Shown one piece after another: positions 56,958 to 64,000 of a stretch of DNA of 64,000 nucleotides. The stretch is from Termitomyces sp. T153. Its lineage: Eukaryota > Basidiomycota > Agaricomycetes > Agaricales > Lyophyllaceae. A program made the translations under genes and the position numbers. The notes below the pieces were generated by a model that searched no databases, was not told where the DNA came from, and saw nothing but the letters and a program-made list of their open reading frames with translations. The stretch lies in contig JACKQL020000013.1 of NCBI GenBank assembly GCA_018296165.2, positions 124,001-188,000 of the forward strand, in the 5' to 3' direction. Numbering within the stretch: the first letter of the stretch is position 1; the number at the start of each line of letters is the position of its first letter.

Positions 56958-58315
56958 ATGGGTCGAACGCGAACCAAGAAGAAGGCTGCGTCAAAGGCCA
57001 CAGATCCCCCCATTCTCCACACTTGTTCTCAAAATGGCCCGAGTGTGTCTGCCCTTCTCGAAAAGGCTCAATCTCTCATAGTTCAATGTGATTATGATCT
57101 GGCTTTGCGGTTTATTCGTCGAATACTCGAACAGGAACCCTCCAATGCGGAGGCAAAGGAAATGCTAGGTGTATCACTGCTAGAGACAGGAGAGATTGAC
57201 CAAGCTCGAGAGGTAAGTCAAGTGTCATCGTGGTAAACCCTGACTGGACCTTGTGTCAGGCATTCCTGTCACTACTCCCGCCCAATCCAGATGCCCCGAC
57301 TCCTCCACCACCTTCAGTTCACCTGTACCTTGCACAACTCAATGATGGTGACCCACGATTGGCTTTGCAGCATTTCCAGGCTGCGGTAGATATTCTCTCA
57401 GTACAGCTCAAGGGCAAAGAGCGTGCGACAGACGAGTCGAGTAAAAATGATGAGGCTGAAGTCAGAAGTACTATTGTACGGGCTTTCGTGGGCCAAGTAG
57501 AGATTTGGATGGATCCTTCTTACGACCTTTGGTAAGGCTTTTCTTTCTGATTTTCTTGGTGTCTTGCATTCTAACTTTTCATGACTCAAGTTTCGAACCT
57601 GATGCAGACAAAACCTGTGAAAGGCTCATTGCGCAGGCGTTGCAGGTGGATCCAAATAATCCTGAGGCCCTGCAGACACTTGCGTCGGTGCGAATGTCGC
57701 AACAACGACCAGACGATGCGAAAGAGTGCCTTGAAAGGGCCTGGGCAACATGGAAGGATCTGGATCTAGGTTAGTGTGCTATGCGCCTTTTACATGCTCC
57801 TCTCTAACATTATCTCTCAGATGACCCAAGACTTCCTCCAATACCCACTCGGTTGGCACTTGTGAGGCTCTTCCTTGAGCTATCGCTATATACTCCCGCG
57901 CTTCTTGTGCTACAAGGAGTGATGTCGTCCGATGATCAAGAGGTTGAAGCTTGGTATCTAGAAGGGTGGTGTTTCTTCTTGATGTCTGAACAAGCGCGGG
58001 AAATGGGGGGGACCATCGATGATTTGACATGGCAGGAGCTGGCGAAAGATGCCAGAGACTGTCTTGAGACATGCAAAACTGTGCGTCCACCCTCTGCATC
58101 TCTCATTTCACCACCTCACATTGTCTTTGAAGCTCCACACAAATCAGCAACACCCAGATACCCCTCTGCTTGAGCATGTAACGGAATTGATCAGCAAACT
58201 AGATGCACTTGGTGTGACACCATCGCCAATGGATGCCCCAGACGATGAAGGTGACGATGGATGGGAGGATGCGGATGACAGCAGTGATAGCGATGGCGAT
58301 GTTGAGATGCAGTGA
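56958..58315 (+). CDS. ACL4: Acl4-type TPR chaperone for ribosomal protein L4
   Basis: TPR-repeat protein matching Acl4, the dedicated chaperone that binds nascent Rpl4 and delivers it to pre-60S ribosomes. It begins MGRTRTKKKAASKATDPPIL, a basic N-terminus, followed by TPR-like helices: ALLEKAQSLIVQCDYDLALR with ILEQEPSNAEAKEMLG, LALQHFQAAVDILSVQL, LIAQALQVDPNNPEALQTLA with SQQRPDDAKECLERAW, LVRLFLELSLYTPALLVLQG and VEAWYLEGWCFFLM. The C-terminus is strongly acidic (DDEGDDGWEDADDSSDSDGD) and ends VEMQ, as in Acl4. Five or six exons with introns at about 57213, 57533, 57770 and 58081. The match in layout is good, but TPR proteins are diverse, so the symbol is likely rather than certain. Confidence 0.75.
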
Positions 58316-58625
58316 TTTATTTCTACCGTAGGACTATAGCTTCTTTTCCCCCTTCTTGTGTCTGTCTCCACTCTGGATCTATTGAAAGTAGTATATTCAT
58401 GAGATTGTATCATGGCCCCCATTCCCTTAGTTTGTTTCTGCTTTGACTATTAACAATTGTGTTGAACTTGATAAACAGATTGTTGATTACCGACGTGTTC
58501 TCGTGAGCTTCCATGAAACGGAAGTGTAAGGGAAGCGAAATGAACTAGGCTTCTTACCTTTCTCTCACTCTTCACGGTTGAATCTTTTGTCTGGATCTTA
58601 TACTTATCAAATTGACGAGCACACG
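58316..58625. other. Short spacer, ACL4 / PfkB kinase
   Basis: Tandem spacing of about 310 bp; a promoter for the kinase is presumed. Nothing else recognised. Confidence 0.3.
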
Positions 58626-60383
58626 ATGGCCAGATTACGCCGCGATACCCATGACACGACATCGACTCTACCACAAACTAAGCCACTCCGTATCGTAGCC
58701 TCGGGAACTCTCTTCCTCACCTATACCCTCTCAATCCCAGCTCATCCTACCCCTTCCTCTGTCTTGCGCGCGCACTCCGTTGAGAAGAGACGAGGGGGCT
58801 CAGCAAACAGAGTGAGGATAAGTCGTACGATCTTCCCGAGATATGCAGGCTGACTTCCATCAAGCTTCTTTCTTTGTTGTCACAATTTCAAGCTGTAGAG
58901 GCCGTTCTTGTCGCGCCTCTCAGTGGCAATGAAGACGGCCGGATGATTATTCGAGATCTGAATGCTGAAGGAGTCATGACCCGTTACTGCAAAATATGGA
59001 AAGATATTAGCGTTCCAAGTGCCTGGGTGCTGCACTCGAGTATATTTTTTTTCTCTGTGTCCCTGTAAAGTATTGAGTGCGTCGTACAGCTGATGACCAC
59101 ACGCGGACCGTTGTCAACCATAATCCCCTTCCAGATATCACGCATGAGGAATTCGTGTCACTACTGGGGCCATTGCTCGCTCCAGAGAATTATCCTCAAA
59201 TCCCTTCAGCCGGTGTTCCACCTTCTGCCGGCAGTATACCACCTCCATTACCATATCCACCAAACTCACCGACGCCACGACCCTCACAATCTGGCCCTCG
59301 CCCTCCATTTCTCTCCAACCCCAATAGCCCCGCTCCATTCGACTGGCTTCACTTCGAAGGGCGGTCGGTAAAAACCACATTAAGCAACATCACAGGAATA
59401 GACGGGCTTGCAAGGGAAAGGAAATGGCGAAGTCACTGCGTGTTCAGTGTTGATGTCGGCCGAAAAGGCAGGCAAGGGGTTGAAGCGGTGTGAATTCTTC
59501 CCTTTTTGTGTATATAATGAGGATGACTGACCTTTTGGTTTTGGTCAGTTGATTCCACATGCAGACATTATCTTTCTGAACAGGCACTACGCAGAGGCAA
59601 ATTCCCCCAATTATGCAACTACTCCACGTGCCTTCTTACTTTCACTTACGAACATCGCGCCCCCACATGCGCTACTCATTGCATATTGGGGCAAAGATGG
59701 CGCTGCTGTGTTGTCACTGCCAACGAAGGAATATTTCCAAAGTTCCGGTTGGGTCGAAGAGCCATCTGCATCATCCGGGTCAAACATAGGGGACAGTCAT
59801 AGAGGGCTCAAAAGCCCTACTGAGCTTTCAGTTCGTAGCGGTAGTGATTTCTGGGCTAGCGCGCAAGGCCACACACCATCCTCTAGTGCATTCTATTCTG
59901 CTGGTACTATGTCAGACTGGGGAAACGAGAGTGGTGTAAGCTACTCTACATCGTCTACCCAGAACCGTGGTCAAGCGCGTCGGCACGGGCATCGCATGAC
60001 AGAGGACGACGACGATAATGATTCTCAGGATACCGAAACACCTGATGATGATAACGATAATGACGGCATCATGGACGAAGTTGGAGCACAGGATGCTTTT
60101 GTTGCAGGTATGATATATGCCTTGAGTAGGCGTATGGCTCCCGGGTCACCTTATACCCCTTCCTGGACTGGAGAAGATTCAGATACAGTTTCCTCCGACT
60201 CTGATAGGGGCAGATGGCGGCTGGATGAATGCTTACGGTGAGAGTGCTTCTCACATAATTGGACAGGAGTGTGACACCGGTGTTAGGTTTGCGACCGAAC
60301 TCGCCGGACGCAAAGCGCGTCGCAAGAGCTGGAATGGACTTGCGGACGAAATGACGACAGCGGGTTGGTTCGACACTATATAA
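58626..60383 (+). CDS. PfkB-family sugar kinase, ketohexokinase-like
   Basis: Carbohydrate kinase of the ribokinase/PfkB fold. From ATG 58626: PLRIVASGTLFLTYTLSIPA, RAHSVEKRRGGSAN (the GG substrate-binding motif), LLSQFQAVEAVLVAPLSGNE, TADDHTRTVVNHNPLPDITH, FDWLHFEGRSVKTTL, VFSVDVGRKGRQGVEA, over an intron LIPHADIIFLNRHYAE, PPHALLIAYWGKDGAAVLSL, then a long Ser/Asp-rich insertion (EDDDDNDSQDTETPDDDNDN) and GAQDAFVAGMIYALSRRM, the counterpart of the family GAGDTF motif that carries the catalytic Asp. It ends TAGWFDTI, stop at 60381-60383. Gly to Gln in GAGD is unusual, though the catalytic Asp remains. Similar fungal proteins are called ketohexokinase-like; the sugar is unknown. Confidence 0.78.
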
Positions 60384-60534
60384 CAACAGATTTATGTTTC
60401 TCCATTGCAAGCACGTAGGACATTTCACGACTATTCGAAAATGATCAATCTCACAATGGGACTACATTCTTGTGATTCAAGAACGGTCAAGTCAATGTGG
60501 GATGACATCGACTTAGACTGGTAGAATTTCTCCG

Positions 60535-62774
60535 TTAAACGTTCAATTCCCCAGAAATCCTGTGCCAAAAGGCACACCTAGAGGATAAAACATCTGTCAG
60601 ATTCTCTAGCGCAATAGCACCAGGATGAAGGAGAATCCGAGGGTTACTCTTCGAATCGGCCACAGCCTATCAACAGATGTAAGATTTTCTGCAAGCGACG
60701 TCTTCCAGTGCATTACTCACGGTCCACGATACTGAGCTATCGCATGCGCTTGGTCTCTCTATCACAACGAAGCTAGTCCAATACTCCCGCATGGCCACAA
60801 AAAGAGTATTGATACTTGGTTCAGTAGTTGCAGAAGTCGTAAAAAACGCCGTCAGCTCTGCACCATGATCCGAGCCCAAAATTGGGTTGTCATAACTTGT
60901 GTAACCCATATTACTCCGACATTATACGAACATTTCGCAGTGAAACTCACTGGAACTGGAATCCACTCGATTCATGGTCAAAAGCAGCGCCAGTTATGAG
61001 CTCCGCAGTGCAGATGTACCTCATTTCGCCGTACATTTGTTGGCCTTGGAGACTGAAGTTCGCAAAGTCACTGAGGGGATAGTGCTCTGCAACAGCTTGA
61101 TCAAACGATGCCCGTGTCAGGCTTGCAAATTGTCCTTGGAGGAAATTGTACACGGTAGTTTCCGTAGCGTTCGGCATTGAAGTGTTCGCGGTAGCATCCG
61201 GCAGAGACGCGGACCAATGGGCGCCCTCATTGGTATTGGAACTAAAGTTTAAACTGTTAAAGACACTATCGTATGGGTATGTACTTACCCGAAAAGAACA
61301 GGGACCTTTGCAAAATGACCGTTCTTAAATGCCTCAACGGGCCGTTCCCGAAGGAACGTACCATCAAGTATAGGTGCAAAAGTGAAAAGTGTTGCAGTGC
61401 GAGCAGCGATAACCTTGCTGCCGGCTGCTGCCAGTGTATCTCCGTCAGCGGTTCTCAAGCACTGCATGACATTGCTCGCGTTCTCGCACCCACTTCATCA
61501 GGTTCAATCAGCGTGATGCAGAGCTTTTAACAAAGTCAAAACTAACGCAAAAGTCACAAACTGCTGTAATATTTCCTCAACATAGGAGTCATTGAATGCT
61601 GGCATAAAACTCAATGATGGACTGTCTCCCATGGCCGCGCGGAAAAGTCCTTGAGTATCACCTCCTTCGCCGAGGAGCTGAGGTCAAAATTGGTCAGCGC
61701 TATGCGCAGATGTTCTATGGAGAGAGAAATCATGATTTACCTGGAACATGGTTGATCCAGCGCCTGCAGATTCTCCCCAAATTGTGACGCGTCTGGAAAT
61801 CCATAAGTATGAGTTCGCCATCTATGATTGAAATCCGTTCTGGCTAACCCAGGGTCACCGCCAAACTTGCTTATGTATCGCTGAATCCAACGGAGGGCAG
61901 CACGCTAGGGAAAGTTTGAGTCTCTACTAGGTAGCTCCTGGATATTTGACATTTGCCTGGTCCAGCAGCCCAGCATTCAGATCACCGTTTTGCTGTATTT
62001 GGGAGCCACCTAGTTTGCATGAGATAACCCCTCTACTTGAGATGCAATGTGTACTTACCGAGAAATCCAAACTGGCCTAGTCGATATTCAAAAGAGACAA
62101 ATACCAAAGGGGACGCGGGGGGCTGCAACATGTGATTCGGGACGATATCGTGCGTACTCCCGCCTTGGAAACCGCCGCCTGTTGCAAGGAAGCATTAGGA
62201 AAACGCTTGATAAGTCAATAGTATAATGGCACATACCATGGAACCAGATCATGACAGGAAGCGTCTCATTAGACGGTGATGTTGTGGGTATGTAAACCTT
62301 CGACAGGAAAATTTAGCATCGTGAGCAACTCGCGGTGGCTGTAGAGACCGTCTGACATTTCCAAACAGGCAGTTTTCAGAAGTCCCAGGGATGATGGACG
62401 TTTGCACTGTCTGCACACATGTCGACCTGAACTGGACACTATTAGGTCAGTGCGAGCAGAACTACCAGCTCCATTGTGAGCTATCTCTTCACCTGTGAAG
62501 CATCGACTGTTCCGAGATTGCTACTGGGAGGAGAAACCGGTGCTCGCCAACGGAGGTCTCCAATCGGCGCATCCGCGTATTGAATACCTTTGAAGGAGAT
62601 AATTCCAGCAGAATCGTCCCTAGCGCCAACAAACGTCCCGTCTATAAACCTTGCTTGTGAAGTCATGATACAAGTAGATTGAATGAAGAGGTGCTTACAG
62701 TCCAATTCTACCGTGGTTTTGGTAGCGCCATGTACAACGGTGAATAGAGATGCAACCAATGTTAGTAGGAACAT
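60535..62774 (-). CDS. Secreted type-B carboxylesterase
   Basis: Alpha/beta-hydrolase of the cholinesterase/type-B lipase family acting on carboxylic esters. From ATG 62774 a signal peptide (MFLLTLVASLFTVVHGATKT), then GTFVGARDDSAGIISFKGIQ YADAPIGDLRWRAPVSP, PVMIWFHGGGFQGGSTHD (oxyanion hole HGGG), FVSFEYRLGQFGFLGG, RAALRWIQRYISKFGGD, VTIWGESAGAGSTMFQLL with the nucleophile Ser, PVLFGSNTNEGAHWSASL with the catalytic Glu, and DNPILGSDHGAELTAFF with the catalytic His. The last exon ends AFWHRISGELNV, stop at 60535. Nine or more introns. The triad is complete. Natural ester substrate unknown. Confidence 0.88.
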
Positions 62775-63199
62775 GGTGGGTCAAATACTTAAAGAGGAGA
62801 GGTAGACGGATTTTTGTTACCTTCTCAGAGCCATCAAAAAAACCAGCAGCGATGGGAGAATTAAACCCCTTATATCGTAGAACACGGCCCATCATCAGTG
62901 CATTTGCTCATCAAGAATACTGCATAAGGTTTATATCTCGGGCTGTCAATGGGCCTTTCGGCGATGGGAAGCACCACATGAGGCAACGGAATCTTTTCAT
63001 GTAGTCGAAAGCATCGAAAGTTAAAGTTGTACTCGAAAAACTTCAATAAAGTGCTCGGAAACAGTGACCAGTCATATGGCAAATAGAGGACTTATCTCAG
63101 TGTCGCGACAGTCTCTATAAAATTCCAGACATTGAGCTCGAGCATTCACTCGAAGATCTGCATTTAGAATATTGTATTGAGATGGATCATCTATGTACT

Positions 63200-64000
63200 C
63201 TACTCTTCTGACTGTCCAGCGACAATGACATCATCTAAAATACAAATACATGAGTGAGGTGCCTCGAAGGAAGAAATTGAATCCAAACACACCGATTTTC
63301 AAAACAGCGCGAACGAGCTATAAGTGGAAGGAAGGGTATAAAACAAAGGCTTACAGTAACGAGAAAGAATGTAAACGCACCTGGGTAGCCAGAAGGTATT
63401 GCTGCCTTTTTGAGATCAAAGGGTCATAGACAAATTGTTTTTTCATATCTGACATCCCGTCATCTTCAGAATACAGCTGTAAGAGCACAATGGATATGAC
63501 CCCACCATTTTCACCCCGCCCGTTGCAGTCGATTCCAAGTTTGGAGTCTTTCTCGTTGATCTGTCTACTCTTGACCTCCGCAAGTGTTTCTATCGGCGAC
63601 AAGCCACTGTTCTCCGCAAGTGCAAGGGGGACAGCATCAAGTGCCGACGCGAAAGCACGCATAGCGTATTGCTCGATGGAGGGTATCTTAATCAAACGCT
63701 GTTGAGATCGATTCCATACCGGAAATGCTGAACGTACCTCATCCGCCGCACGGGAGACTGCTATTGAGCAACTGATGTCGGCGGCACCTCCACCATATAC
63801 GACACGATTATCGACGACAAGATTACGAACAGCACAAATCGCATCATGAAGCGCGCGCTTGGCTTCATCGACAATCTAATTTCCAGTTGTAGTGAGTCAG
63901 CAAGCCATTCTTGCGGTTTCAAGCACGTTCCCTACCATCTTATTGCTACCTCTAACAAAGACTGTCACAGCACGCGTGTTGGCACACTCCTCGATCACCA
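63200..64000 (-). CDS. CCT5: CCT chaperonin epsilon subunit (partial, 5' end outside window)
   Basis: C-terminal part of one of eight subunits of the cytosolic TRiC/CCT chaperonin that folds actin, tubulin and many other proteins. Reading from the window edge: [55 protein letters not shown] (conserved chaperonin ATP-site region), [46 protein letters not shown] joined over a 54-nt intron to [22 protein letters not shown], then over introns [19 protein letters not shown] and stop at 63202-63200. The LGIDCxxxGxNDM phrase and KIDDV ending are typical of the epsilon subunit. The start, apical domain and equatorial N-terminus lie beyond 64000. Confidence 0.95.

Noticed and set aside
1..64000. tRNA, rRNA, CRISPR or bacterial operon features
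   Set aside because: No cloverleaf with matching A and B box, no repeat-spacer array and no ribosome-binding-site-led gene strings were seen; by-eye tRNA detection is limited, so a tRNA scan could still find one.

Overview
The window reads as nuclear DNA of a filamentous basidiomycete, most likely a plant-litter or wood-decaying member of the Agaricomycetes. The evidence is dense genes on both strands, many short introns of about 50-60 nt with GT..AG ends, and typical eukaryotic housekeeping genes. There are also fungal secreted enzymes: a GH5 endoglucanase with a fungal cellulose-binding module, a rhamnogalacturonan acetylesterase and a type-B carboxylesterase. No rRNA, tRNA, CRISPR array or bacterial-style operon was seen. 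Gene spans below include introns; exon edges were inferred by eye from splice signals and reading frame.

Layout. 0-5.4 kb: two tandem GH5 endoglucanase genes (minus strand; the first is cut by the window edge) inside a duplicated block of about 3.93 kb that includes the promoter. 5.5-7.7 kb: gene-poor. 7.7-11.5 kb: a SARAF-like calcium-entry regulator and an OPT-family transporter. 11.7-20.5 kb: methionyl-tRNA synthetase, an Srs2-type UvrD helicase and an Hsp20-domain protein. 20.6-22.3 kb: a gene of unknown function. 23.2-25.8 kb: a type I metacaspase. 26.2-27.7 kb: a membrane-anchored Ppn2-like phosphatase. 28.7-30.2 kb: a coiled-coil protein of unknown function. 31.8-39.2 kb: an AIG2-like cyclotransferase, a secreted App1-like phosphatase, CTU2 (tRNA thiolation) and uridine kinase. 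39.4-41.9 kb: a rhamnogalacturonan acetylesterase and its decayed tandem copy. 42.3-46.1 kb: a divergent vacuolar CAX exchanger head-to-head with cytochrome c oxidase subunit 4/Vb. 47.7-51.1 kb: a secreted protein with an internal duplication, and a CFEM GPI-anchored protein. 51.7-53.5 kb: an OMA1-like mitochondrial protease. 53.8-55.1 kb: an AT-rich island and a relic of an AAA-ATPase/PD-(D/E)XK nuclease gene. 55.8-64 kb: an unknown protein, the Acl4 ribosome-assembly chaperone, a PfkB sugar kinase, a type-B carboxylesterase and CCT5 (cut by the window edge).

The genes do not form one pathway. Three loose themes can be seen: plant cell-wall breakdown (GH5 pair, acetylesterase pair), calcium and vacuolar physiology (SARAF, CAX, Ppn2-like), and translation or protein homeostasis (MetRS, CTU2, Acl4, CCT5, Hsp20-like). 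The most unusual points are a GC-AG intron kept in both endoglucanase copies, 15- and 33-nt phase-symmetric micro-exons in the metacaspase prion-like region, two introns present in only one half of a duplicated secreted protein, a CAX exchanger whose two cation-binding signatures are both altered, and the AT-rich island next to the nuclease relic. No clearly new multi-gene system was found.
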